NCBI GenBank assembly: GCA_025055675.1
Contig: JANWWT010000004.1
Span: forward strand, 62,001-126,000
From: Pseudanabaenaceae cyanobacterium SKYG29
GTDB lineage: Bacteria; Cyanobacteriota; Cyanobacteriia; Pseudanabaenales; Pseudanabaenaceae
Direction of reading: 5' to 3'
DNA: 64,000 bases
Shown: positions 28,634-36,695 of the stretch, in pieces
How positions within the stretch are numbered: position 1 is the first letter of the stretch
How the letters are laid out: each line of letters opens with the position of its first letter
Made by a program: the position numbers and the translations under genes
Notes under the pieces: model-generated
Seen by the model: the letters and a program-made list of their open reading frames with translations, nothing else
Database searches by the model: none
What the model was told of the DNA's origin: nothing

Positions 28634-29347
28634 TTAGGATTCGTAGGGGTTTGGGGGGGGGGAGACAGGTATGATTTCCTGGGGAATGATAGCTAATTTA
28701 CGCTTACCTTGCCACTCGATCGTATCCATTACACCTTTAATCCTTAACCAGCGATCGGGAGGATACCCAGTGCGGTCACTATTTTCTAGCTTAACCAATA
28801 AACCTACAGGATAGACATCAGCAGCACAGCAGGTAATCACAAAGCGCGAAATCAAGAAGTAGTTACTGGGAAGACCAGAAGGATGCACCACAAATCCTGT
28901 CACATCAACTTTTTGTCCCCTATAGGCATCGGGTTCAGGATAAACATGCAAAGTGCGTACCCATTCCACGATCGTCCGCTGTTCTGGTTTGTTACTGCGA
29001 CGGAAAGTTTGTGCACCTCTGACTACAGCAAAACTATCATCTATACCCCGTTGAAAAGCGATGTCACTAGCAAAAGGGCGGGGTGGTATTACCAAACCCA
29101 AAATGCCTGTCATCAGTAACAATCCGCTGCTCCACTGCCGTGGTAGTAAATTGTTGTGTAATACTGTTTGTTGTGGTTTGAACAGCAATCTAATCCCCAA
29201 CCCTAAGAGACAAAAACCTGCTCCAATTGTTAGTAATTTGTAATTTGGATGAATTAATAGGAATAGTTGCCCCGTCAGCCACAAACGCAAAAACAAGACA
29301 CCCCATACCAAAATAGCTAGGGTGTCCACAGTCAATCGGTTGGTCAT
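28634..29347 (-). CDS. TIGR03943 family membrane protein
   Basis: A 237-residue protein with hydrophobic spans near residues 9-30, 38-58 and 72-88, then a soluble domain with the family motif RFVITCCAADVYPVGLLV (paired Cys). TIGR03943 (YcgQ-like) proteins are usually encoded beside a permease of the YcgR/DUF318 type, thought to be an export complex; no such permease is present here, which is odd. It lies 9 bp upstream of rlmD and 41 bp after the Hlip gene on the same strand. Confidence 0.85.
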   Translation of the reverse strand: MTNRLTVDTLAILVWGVLFLRLWLTGQLFLLIHPNYKLLTIGAGFCLLGLGIRLLFKPQQTVLHNNLLPRQWSSGLLLMTGILGLVIPPRPFASDIAFQRGIDDSFAVVRGAQTFRRSNKPEQRTIVEWVRTLHVYPEPDAYRGQKVDVTGFVVHPSGLPSNYFLISRFVITCCAADVYPVGLLVKLENSDRTGYPPDRWLRIKGVMDTIEWQGKRKLAIIPQEIIPVSPPPNPYES

Positions 29348-29388
29348 GGGAAGGTAATCACAACTTCCCGTTTAGTTTAACCTAGAGA

Positions 29389-29604
29389 CTAATAAATTGA
29401 GCGCAGAATGCTAACAAATCCGTGACCTGTAACTGCCTCAATAGCCAACAACAGGACAAACCCAATCATGGCAAACCGTCCATTCCATTTCTCAGCAAAC
29501 TCCGTAAAGCCAAAACGGGGTTCATCGTCAATATACATGGGCGGCTCATAGGCAAAGTTGTTAATTAAACCACGTTCGTCTACAACACTGGTGCGTTGGC
29601 GCAT
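29389..29604 (-). CDS. High-light-inducible protein (Hlip/Scp)
   Basis: A 71-residue single-helix chlorophyll-binding protein of the thylakoid, protecting PSII and chlorophyll synthesis under high light. The chlorophyll-binding signature is intact: FAEKWNGRFAMIGFVLLLAI (ExxNGRxAMxGF type). The N-terminal half (PRFGFTEFAE) resembles HliA/B-type ScpC/D proteins. I saw no matching HLR1 element in the 75 bp upstream. The ferrochelatase of this genome lacks its own such helix, so this may be the functional substitute. Confidence 0.92.
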   Translation of the reverse strand: MRQRTSVVDERGLINNFAYEPPMYIDDEPRFGFTEFAEKWNGRFAMIGFVLLLAIEAVTGHGFVSILRSIY

Positions 29605-29679
29605 AGAAATACATTACTCAATTCAATGCGTCTAATTTAACAAAACTTCACATAAGTTGCCATATCTCCAATGAAAGAT

Positions 29680-30273
29680 TTACCTGTCGCAGGTGCGTTG
29701 CACCAAAACCCCGTTGAGAAAGATGTCAGCAATCCCTTCCGCCATCAGGCGTAGTTCTAGGGGGTCGGTTGTCATAGTTTCGTTGCTAAACCCTGCCACA
29801 GCAAACATACCTACAAACACGCGGGCAATTACCTTGGGGTCGAGAGAGGCGCGGTAAACGCCCTTAGCAATTGCTTCGGTGAAATAGATTTCAGCAATTT
29901 CCGTCATTTTGGCGATTACCTCGGATTGAATCTTGTCCCGCAAATCTGGGTGGAACTGGGCTTCCATAAAGCAAACCTTCATCAGGTCGTGATTTTCCTT
30001 CAGGTGGGTCATCCGCCGTAACATCATTTGGGAAATAGCTTTGTAGCTACCCATTTCGCTTAATTCTGTCAATAAGTCGGTGAGCATCTTAATCCAGCCC
30101 TGGGTTGCCACTTCTACCAAAATTGCCTTCTTGTTACTGAAGTAGCGAAACAGAGTTCCCTCTGCTACCCCTGCATGATTGGCAAGGTCTTTAGTCGTAG
30201 TGCCCTCAAATCCCTGTTCCGCAAACAGCTTCTGTGCTGATTGCAAGATGCGCGACCTAGTATCGATTTCCAT
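29680..30273 (-). CDS. TetR family transcriptional regulator
   Basis: About 197 residues from MEIDTRSRIL. The N-terminal helix-turn-helix is typical (LFAEQGFEGTTTKDLANHAG, then VAEGTLFRYFSNKKAIL). The ligand-binding C-terminal domain is not assignable to a known subgroup. In-frame upstream Met codons at 30297 and 30333 are possible starts; none has a clear ribosome site. It is divergent from the DUF3318 gene at 30410 over about 140 bp, a likely site of autoregulation or of control of that gene. Confidence 0.88.
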   Translation of the reverse strand: MEIDTRSRILQSAQKLFAEQGFEGTTTKDLANHAGVAEGTLFRYFSNKKAILVEVATQGWIKMLTDLLTELSEMGSYKAISQMMLRRMTHLKENHDLMKVCFMEAQFHPDLRDKIQSEVIAKMTEIAEIYFTEAIAKGVYRASLDPKVIARVFVGMFAVAGFSNETMTTDPLELRLMAEGIADIFLNGVLVQRTCDR

Positions 30274-30409
30274 GCCAACAGTGTGAGACAATTTCATAGG
30301 ACTACACCAGTAACTGAGGTAATTTTGCCCCATTTGCCCCAGGAGGAGAAGGTGTTGATGTATTTCTACAGAAAATGCAACAATTGATTACCTAGCGTAG
30401 GCAAATTGT

Positions 30410-31024
30410 ATGGATTCCGTTACACACCCCAGTAGTGAAATTAGCCGTTTGTTAGATTTGCTACCTGCTTCCTGGCGGATGCACACGATCGTGGCGCAGC
30501 GGCCTGACCAAGCCCAGGTGATTACTAGCACACCGATTTTACCCTGGCGGCGAGATACGCAAATTAAAATCAACTTTCGTTACTGGTTTAATCTACCTGT
30601 AAATGAGCGGGATTTGTTATTCTTAGCTGAAGTGTCCTGGCGGCAACAGACCCAATACTTCCAGTGGGGAACATATCAATTGGTAAGTTTATTTGCCCTA
30701 GCAGGCACAATTTGGGAGACAATTGAGGGGGATATTCCTGGTTTAGCAGTAGGAGTTTTATTAATAGCAATTGCCTGGAAACAAATCGATCGGCAGAGTA
30801 AGAGTGCCAAAACTTTTTTGGAGTCGGATAATGAGGCAATTCGAGTGGCGCAGCGACGGGGTTACACAGATGTGGTAGCAGCTAGGAGTTTATTGGAGGG
30901 TATCCAAAATGCGGCTAAGTTGGAAGGAAGACAAATTCCTTCTTTTACGGAGTTAATACGCTGCCAAAATTTGCGTTCATTAGCAGGCATTTCCAAAATC
31001 ACTGTTCCTTCTGAGGTGGAGTAA
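30410..31024 (+). CDS. DUF3318 family membrane protein
   Basis: A 204-residue cyanobacterial protein. The N-terminal part (LLPASWRMHTIVAQRPDQAQ, then PWRRDTQIKINFRYW ... LPVNERDLLFLAEVSW) matches what I recall of DUF3318, followed by two hydrophobic spans (about residues 85-125). Function unknown. Its stop codon directly abuts the stop of mrpB on the other strand (no bases between). Confidence 0.8.
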   Translation: MDSVTHPSSEISRLLDLLPASWRMHTIVAQRPDQAQVITSTPILPWRRDTQIKINFRYWFNLPVNERDLLFLAEVSWRQQTQYFQWGTYQLVSLFALAGTIWETIEGDIPGLAVGVLLIAIAWKQIDRQSKSAKTFLESDNEAIRVAQRRGYTDVVAARSLLEGIQNAAKLEGRQIPSFTELIRCQNLRSLAGISKITVPSEVE

Positions 31025-31687
31025 TTACAATAGACCCCGATAACGAATAAACAAAAGAATAGCTGACCAGGAACCGAGAGCTACTTTCACAGCCACCAAA
31101 ATATTTAATATGGGAATCCAACCCCCACTGAATAAGTCACCAAATTTACCATAAACTAACTCCATACCCCCTAGACTAAGCACAGCTAGCACAATAAATA
31201 TGGCAACGGAAATTTTCTCCAAAGCATTAGCCCGCCAACGTTTATAAATCTTTTCCATGTATGCCCAGGAAGAAGTGATTGCTACTAGCCCAATTGCTGT
31301 TCCCCCTGCTACTCCCGCTGCAAATCCTCCCCCAGGACTCAAATGACCCCTAATGGCTAACTCAATTCCTACTAGCGTGGCTATTGTGGCTCCCAGTCTT
31401 GCTAAAACGATCGAGGGGGCATCAGTAAATTGATAAACTTTCTGCACAGGGGATTCATTAGCTAGCAAGTAACCCACGCCCATAATAGCAATAGTAAATA
31501 CAGTTACCTCAAAAATAGTATCGTATAGGCGATTGTGCAGAATAATAGCGGAGACAGTGTTAGGGATATCGGCAAATTCCGCAATGGCATTCACGATATT
31601 AAAGCCTGGGTCGTAGTCAGCATTGGTGACAATCGCTAGCAGCTTCGCGCAGATAAGAATACTGCAGATAGTAGCAATAATTTTCAT
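31025..31687 (-). CDS. mrpB: Mrp-type cation/proton antiporter subunit B
   Basis: About 220 residues with six or so membrane spans and the MnhB hallmark RGHLSPGGGFAAGVAGGTAI. The start Met at 31687 overlaps the stop of the upstream gene by 4 bases (ATGA); an in-frame start eight codons earlier is less likely. MrpB is an essential membrane subunit of the multi-protein Na+/H+ antiporter. It is the last gene of the bicA-mrp operon. The extra N-terminal hydrophobic region (about 80 residues before the MnhB core) may correspond to a fused MbhE-like segment. Confidence 0.85.
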   Translation of the reverse strand: MKIIATICSILICAKLLAIVTNADYDPGFNIVNAIAEFADIPNTVSAIILHNRLYDTIFEVTVFTIAIMGVGYLLANESPVQKVYQFTDAPSIVLARLGATIATLVGIELAIRGHLSPGGGFAAGVAGGTAIGLVAITSSWAYMEKIYKRWRANALEKISVAIFIVLAVLSLGGMELVYGKFGDLFSGGWIPILNILVAVKVALGSWSAILLFIRYRGLL

Positions 31688-32199
31688 ACTGGTTCCTCCC
31701 TTTTCTCCCATAGGACAATCTCCAGGTTAGGCATAGACTCCTTAGTTAGAATTTCATACAATCTGGGTACACGGATTACTAATCTATTGCCTGCCATATC
31801 ACTTCTGTCAAACTGGCAGTGGATGTCGCCTTTCTGTAAAGCCAAGTTGAGGTCATCTGAATTAGCAAATTCCACTATTTCCAGTCGCATAAAGTGTTTG
31901 CCCAGTAACCTACTAATTGGAGCCAGTATAGGGTCAGATTTATCTAGTTTTATAGCACCAATACGCATACTCAAAGAGGCCCTGACTGCAATAGCATAAA
32001 GAGTAATTGATAACATGGTGCCCACTAAAGCATCAGTCAAAGAGACATCTGCTGCGCCTAGCAAGGCATAGACCAGTGCAGAAATAGCCCCCAAGATTCC
32101 CCGCATAACTAGGGCGGTATAGGGATTAGTTTGAATTACCACCATGACAGCACTGAGAGGCAATAAAAACACGATCGGTACTAGGTATAACTCATCCAT
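31684..32199 (-). CDS. MrpA C-terminal-like (DUF4040/MbhD) subunit with soluble tail
   Basis: A 171-residue protein. The first ~85 residues form three membrane spans with the DUF4040 pattern ALLGAADVSLTDALVGTMLS, the part of MrpA that in many cyanobacteria exists as a separate small subunit without the large NuoL-like domain. The remaining ~85 residues are hydrophilic (SRLLGKHFMRLEIVEFANSD onward) and unlike Mrp subunits I know. Starts 8 bp before the end of mrpG and overlaps mrpB as ATGA. Confidence 0.8.
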   Translation of the reverse strand: MDELYLVPIVFLLPLSAVMVVIQTNPYTALVMRGILGAISALVYALLGAADVSLTDALVGTMLSITLYAIAVRASLSMRIGAIKLDKSDPILAPISRLLGKHFMRLEIVEFANSDDLNLALQKGDIHCQFDRSDMAGNRLVIRVPRLYEILTKESMPNLEIVLWEKREEPV

Positions 32200-32470
32200 C
32201 TCTCTGCCCTCCGCGGGAACAAAAAGCTAACACATAGCCTAAAATTGTGTTCCAAATTGCTAGGGAAATTAATGCCAAAAATAGCAATGACCAATCTGCC
32301 GGAAAGTGCACGAGCAAGCCGACAGTGATAGCCATAGAACCCAAGGTATCAGAAACAGACAGACTGTGGAGCTTAAATAGCACCGATCGTTTTCCCAGTA
32401 AGGGCAGGGTGCCCCACAACCAAAATATCAAGCCTAGAGAGATCAAGCTATAACTAATAATTTCTTTCAT
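32192..32470 (-). CDS. mrpG: Mrp-type antiporter subunit G
   Basis: A 92-residue protein with three membrane spans. The segment LLGKRSVLFKLHSLSVSDTL with GSMAITVGLLVHF matches MnhG/PhaG. It starts with an ATGA overlap on mrpF and runs 8 bp into the DUF4040 gene, so translation of the set is probably coupled. Confidence 0.88.
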   Translation of the reverse strand: MKEIISYSLISLGLIFWLWGTLPLLGKRSVLFKLHSLSVSDTLGSMAITVGLLVHFPADWSLLFLALISLAIWNTILGYVLAFCSRGGQRDG

Positions 32471-32718
32471 AACTCATTTAACCGCCGTAAAATATGAGCC
32501 AACAACATTAAAGCTGCATTTCCTAAACTGAGAATTAGTACCCCTACAACACCGATCGTCCAATCATTACGAATCACAGATATAACCAAAACCATGACTG
32601 ATGTTTTGGTGGCAATACTACAAAAAGCCAACATTCTTTGCCACACATCTTGGTCTTTTGCCCCTACATAAATAGGTATGAGGAGGATTAATAACATAAC
32701 CATTAACACTATAGTCAT
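32467..32718 (-). CDS. mrpF: Mrp-type antiporter subunit F
   Basis: An 83-residue protein with three hydrophobic spans and the layout of MnhF/PhaF: a short N-terminal span, a central AKDQDVWQRMLAFCSIATKT loop and a C-terminal helix ending HILRRLNEL. Identification depends partly on position between mrpE and mrpG. ATGA overlaps are present at both ends. Confidence 0.82.
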   Translation of the reverse strand: MTIVLMVMLLILLIPIYVGAKDQDVWQRMLAFCSIATKTSVMVLVISVIRNDWTIGVVGVLILSLGNAALMLLAHILRRLNEL

Positions 32719-33095
32719 TGTCGTTTTACTCGGTGGACTTCGTAGTAACCATCTTCACGGTAGTTGAGAACAATTGTTTTCGGCGTAAATGTAATCACGA
32801 ATATCTCTAAAAAAATCAGTGCTGGAATGCGGTTTACCCTGACTCTCTCCAAAGTCACCTGTTCCTGTTGATGGGGAAAAATAATCATCTCTATGGCTTC
32901 GAAATAGGCGCGGGGGATGGAAACAATAATATTCCAGATCGCTAATAGCCATTCCCCCACAGTTGCCCTTCCCCTTCTATTAGGCAAGACTAACACAATT
33001 ACTAAACCAATAATAATGTTAGCTATACTCAAATCAGCAGTAAGTAGAAACCAAATTAACAATCTAAGTAGGAGGTTAAGGTAGTTCATAGGCAA
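32715..33095 (-). CDS. mrpE: Mrp-type antiporter subunit E
   Basis: A 126-residue protein with two N-terminal spans and a soluble C-terminus. The FVITFTPKTIVLNYREDG block is a version of the MnhE motif (TPGT-like). It overlaps the end of mrpD by 14-20 bp depending on whether the first or second Met is used, and overlaps mrpF as ATGA. Confidence 0.87.
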   Translation of the reverse strand: MPMNYLNLLLRLLIWFLLTADLSIANIIIGLVIVLVLPNRRGRATVGEWLLAIWNIIVSIPRAYFEAIEMIIFPHQQEQVTLERVRVNRIPALIFLEIFVITFTPKTIVLNYREDGYYEVHRVKRQ

Positions 33096-34500
33096 TCAAG
33101 CTAAAGATCAAAATTGCGACAATAGTTACTAGACTTAGTAAATTGTCCAGCTTTTCTAGGGGGGAGAAATAGTTCCACTTGAGCCTACGCAGTATCAGAT
33201 AATAAATCCCTGCACCCAATCCAACTAGAATCAAAGTTTGGCTTATTTTATCCCATCTATAACTGTTCAGATATAGGAAACTACCCATTACTAGAATGGC
33301 ACTTAGAAATATACCCGGACTATTTTCCATCTCTAACTTTTTGCCCTGCAGGGGAAGCAATAGTACGGGAGATAAAATAATAGACGTACCGATGCTGCAG
33401 ATGTTTAACCACAAGCTTTGCCAGGGAGGCAGACTAGTCAAAACTAAATCCTTGGCGCTAAATCCCACTAACCCAGGTACACCCATAATTGAGAGGCTGC
33501 ATACAACTAATACCAACCAACTTGAGAAAGGTATCCCAGATATACTACCTACTTGCCGCGACGGTAAAGTACTGCTAGTTAAAAACAAGCCTGCCTTGGC
33601 TAACCCGTGGGCTAGGGCATAGAAACCAGCAGTTGCATTACCAGCGAGAATATAACCCAGTTGGGAAATAGTGCTAAAAGCAAATATCCGTTTGATGTCT
33701 GTACAAAATATCCCTAAAACCACGCCAAGAGTAGCAGTAGCTGTGCTAAAAATTTCCACGATCGGAGTCAACTCTTCTACCATCTGGGCACAACGAATAA
33801 TGGGGAAAATGCCTGTTTTTACCACGATACCTGATAGAGTTGCCGACACAGGACTTTCGGACTCTGCATGGGTTAAAGGTAACCACATACCTGAGAGAAA
33901 TATCCCTCCCTTGGTTAGTAATCCTAGTAAAATTAAGGATGTGGCTTCGGGGGAGGCATTATCTAAAGCTGTGAAGGCAAAGGAACCCTGCGCTTGAAAT
34001 ACTAATACCACCCCCACCAAATAAAATAACATTACAGTATTGCTCACGAGGAGATAGCGTAGACCGATCCATATCGATCGGTTAGTGCGAGGATAGGAAA
34101 TCAATAAGGATGTAGCTATAGCTATTACTTCCAGGGATACGTACAGAGTAATAAAATCAGCACAGCAAAATACAGAATTGACACTGCCATGCAAGATAGT
34201 TAGTTGAGTGTAGAAATAGGGACTTTTAGATTTCAGCCAGGCATAAATCACTACTGCTAAAGTTACCAAGCCATTGGTTAGTATGAAATAGCCACTGAGA
34301 TTGTCCACAGTTAGACTAACACCAAAGTTACCCATCAAAACTAAGCTAAATTCCTGACGAGTAACTAAAATAATGCCACCACAAACAATGGACAGGAGAC
34401 TAGCAGTAGTTGCTAAAAACCGATCGGTTCTCGGCAATAGGTAAGCGATAAAACCTAATAAAAAGGGTAGGAAGATGAAGATAACCGTCAAAGCTCTCAC
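33076..34500 (-). CDS. mrpD: Mrp-type antiporter subunit D (proton-translocating)
   Basis: A 474-residue protein with about 13 membrane spans, related to NuoL/M/N of complex I. Typical features are the LEVIAIATSLLISY segment with the conserved membrane Glu, KTGIFPIIRC with a key Lys, and AHGLAKAGLFLTSS (second channel Lys). Most cyanobacterial Mrp operons I know have two D-type genes or a full MrpA; here this is the only such subunit. Start overlaps mrpC by one base. Confidence 0.88.
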   Translation of the reverse strand: MRALTVIFIFLPFLLGFIAYLLPRTDRFLATTASLLSIVCGGIILVTRQEFSLVLMGNFGVSLTVDNLSGYFILTNGLVTLAVVIYAWLKSKSPYFYTQLTILHGSVNSVFCCADFITLYVSLEVIAIATSLLISYPRTNRSIWIGLRYLLVSNTVMLFYLVGVVLVFQAQGSFAFTALDNASPEATSLILLGLLTKGGIFLSGMWLPLTHAESESPVSATLSGIVVKTGIFPIIRCAQMVEELTPIVEIFSTATATLGVVLGIFCTDIKRIFAFSTISQLGYILAGNATAGFYALAHGLAKAGLFLTSSTLPSRQVGSISGIPFSSWLVLVVCSLSIMGVPGLVGFSAKDLVLTSLPPWQSLWLNICSIGTSIILSPVLLLPLQGKKLEMENSPGIFLSAILVMGSFLYLNSYRWDKISQTLILVGLGAGIYYLILRRLKWNYFSPLEKLDNLLSLVTIVAILIFSLIAYELP

Positions 34501-34853
34501 TATTTCCCACCCTCAATTTCACTTACTTCTAAAGTAGGATGATCCTTGGCTATTTTGATCGCTCCCACTAGCATCAACGCCTGGATCGATAAACCAATGA
34601 CAATTGCTGTGAGAATTACTGCCTGGGGCACAGGATCACCATAATCCAAATTCGATCGGTCGGCGACAATTGGTGCAATTAGCCCCCTGCGGGCAGCGAT
34701 AAATACATAAAAGGCCACTACCCCTGTACTCATCACATCCATGGCAATAATTTTCATCAGCAAGTTCTTTTTCCAGAGAATGCCAAAGAAACCGATCGTG
34801 ACTGTTGCCAGCACTAACGCCTTAACTATTGCTGTAACACTAAACAGCAACAT
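34500..34853 (-). CDS. mrpC: Mrp-type antiporter subunit C
   Basis: A 117-residue, three-span protein of the NuoK/MnhC family (KNLLMKIIAMDVMSTGVVAF near residue 29; DPVPQAVILTAIVIGLSIQA near residue 73). It follows bicA with a 14 bp overlap and abuts mrpD by one base. The C-terminal tail is short and charged. Confidence 0.88.
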   Translation of the reverse strand: MLLFSVTAIVKALVLATVTIGFFGILWKKNLLMKIIAMDVMSTGVVAFYVFIAARRGLIAPIVADRSNLDYGDPVPQAVILTAIVIGLSIQALMLVGAIKIAKDHPTLEVSEIEGGK

Positions 34854-36507
34854 CAGCAGTTCTCAGCCCCGCCACCACAGTTTCTAAGGCAATTCTGCGG
34901 TCAGCTACTTGATTTTCAGGGGGAATTAAATCCAAAACTCCTAGACGTTGGAGACGAATTTTTGTCGCTCCTTTTGCCCCAGCTAGAAACACATTCCTGC
35001 CCTCCTCTACGGCTTCTTTGATAACGTTTTCAATTGCCAAAGAGGCAGTTACTCCAAGCATAGGTACATCCCCTAAGTCAATAATAATAGTATCGACCTT
35101 CTGCATAGCGTTGTGTTCTCGGGCAATTGCCTTGGCTACCCCAAAAATCATGGGACCGCTTAAGTAAAATAATAATACCTTGCCCTTGGCCTGATTGAGT
35201 AATTCTTTTTCTAGGGCACTGAGGGGCATGTCATCATCTGAATCAGTGATTGTCCTCACTTCCTGGGATTGGAGATTAGAAAGTTTCTCAATGGTCAGAA
35301 TGTTGGCAATAAATACCCCAACCCCCACTGCCACAATCAAATCTACTAGGACAGTTAATGCCAGTACTCCGTACATGATCAAAGCACCCCGTAGAGAAAC
35401 TATATGGGCCCGCTTCAGGAAACTCCAGTCTAGAATATCAATACCTACCTTGACAGCGATGCCGGCTAACACGGCCATAGGGATATTCTGCATAAGTGGG
35501 GCAGCCCCTAAAACAATCACCAGCAGAACAAGGGCGCGACAAATTCCAGAGACTGCTGTTTTTGCACCAGTTTGAATGTTAACTACTGTCCCCATTGTGG
35601 CCCCTGCCCCTGGCAAGCCGCCACAAAATCCAGAGACAATATTGCCTATCCCCTGGCCGATTAGTTCTTTGTCAGAGTCATGCTGAGTGCGAGTTAAACT
35701 ATCAGCAATCACTGCTGTCAAAAGTGTGTCAATACACCCCAGCATACCCAGGACGAGACCATCGACAAAAATTTGTGTTGCTTGCTCCGGAGTAAATACA
35801 GGGAAACGAAATTCTGGTAGACCAACAGGAATTACACCAATTCTACGTATATCAGTGCCATTAAAAGCAATAACCGACACGATCGTACCAAGAACTAGTG
35901 CTAACAATTGGGGTGGGCAATAGCGCTTCCACTTAGAAGGAATGAGAAAAATAATAGCAAGGGTCAGCCCCCCTAGAATTAAATCGGGAGTGTTAATCCC
36001 TGTCAACAAATTTGGTAGGTTTTTAATGACTCCAATTACGCCCCCCTTGGGTGCCGCTTGTCCCAAAATCGCAGGGATTTGCAAGATAATTAAAATCACA
36101 CCAATCCCCGACATGAACCCAGAAACCACACTGTAGGGCATCAGGGTAATGTATTTACCTAACTTGAAAAAGCCAAACACCACCTGGAATAGACCTGCCA
36201 ACATTACCACAGTAAATGCCATAGCTATGCCGGTCTCTCGATCGGGAGCACTGGCTGTCAAGCCTGCTACCACTGAGGTCATGACTACGGTCATGGGTCC
36301 TGTTGGCTCGGAGATCAGGGTAGGAGTACCGCCAAAGAGGGCAGCAAAAAAACCTACACAGATTGCCCCGTATAATCCCGCAATCGGACTTTGCAAAGCT
36401 GCCATGCCAAAGGTGAGAGCCAGGGGAACCGAGACGATCGCTGTGGTCACCCCCCCCAGGATGTCGTTCCGCAAGTTGTCGAATTTAATCAAGTTTGTGA
36501 TTGCCAT
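34840..36507 (-). CDS. bicA: BicA-type Na+-dependent bicarbonate transporter (SulP family)
   Basis: A SulP family transporter of 555 residues with about 12-14 spans and a C-terminal STAS domain (from KVLLFYLSGPMIFGVAKAI). The block FGGTPTLISEPTGPMTVVMT is near-identical to BicA of Synechococcus as I remember it. I chose the Met at 36507 (MAITNLIKFDNLRNDILGG), which aligns with BicA starts; an upstream Met at 36549 is possible. In BicA, Na+ enters with bicarbonate; cotranscription with mrp genes that expel Na+ fits. Sulfate or other anions remain possible substrates. Confidence 0.85.
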   Translation of the reverse strand: MAITNLIKFDNLRNDILGGVTTAIVSVPLALTFGMAALQSPIAGLYGAICVGFFAALFGGTPTLISEPTGPMTVVMTSVVAGLTASAPDRETGIAMAFTVVMLAGLFQVVFGFFKLGKYITLMPYSVVSGFMSGIGVILIILQIPAILGQAAPKGGVIGVIKNLPNLLTGINTPDLILGGLTLAIIFLIPSKWKRYCPPQLLALVLGTIVSVIAFNGTDIRRIGVIPVGLPEFRFPVFTPEQATQIFVDGLVLGMLGCIDTLLTAVIADSLTRTQHDSDKELIGQGIGNIVSGFCGGLPGAGATMGTVVNIQTGAKTAVSGICRALVLLVIVLGAAPLMQNIPMAVLAGIAVKVGIDILDWSFLKRAHIVSLRGALIMYGVLALTVLVDLIVAVGVGVFIANILTIEKLSNLQSQEVRTITDSDDDMPLSALEKELLNQAKGKVLLFYLSGPMIFGVAKAIAREHNAMQKVDTIIIDLGDVPMLGVTASLAIENVIKEAVEEGRNVFLAGAKGATKIRLQRLGVLDLIPPENQVADRRIALETVVAGLRTADVAV

Positions 36508-36561
36508 AGGAAAATTTTTATAGAAATTTAATAATCTAAAACTTAGCAAGTTTAGAGAGAA

Positions 36562-36578
36562 ATCTATATTAAGTAGAT
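36562..36578 (-). promoter_or_regulatory. Inverted repeat upstream of bicA operon
   Basis: ATCTA (36562-36566) and TAGAT (36574-36578) flank a 7-base centre, 55 bp upstream of the chosen bicA start, in a very AT-rich stretch. The T-N11-A spacing fits LysR-type regulators such as CcmR/CmpR that control inorganic-carbon genes, but the match is generic. Confidence 0.3.
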
Positions 36579-36695
36579 ATTTATATTTCTAAGTCTAACC
36601 ATATACAAAAATCTATAGTTTGTCCGCTGTAAGATAGGACTAGGTAATTATTTATGTATCTAGGGTAGTCTTATAGACAAGAGTTTGGGGGGGAT

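Noticed and set aside
29605-29680. HLR1 high-light element before the Hlip gene
   Set aside because: The tandem TTACA(A/T)(A/T) pattern is not present in the upstream 75 bp.
33296-36523. Several 100-126 codon plus-strand frames across mrpD and bicA
   Set aside because: They are opposite strongly recognised membrane protein genes and are Thr/Pro/Ile-rich shadows of the reverse strand.
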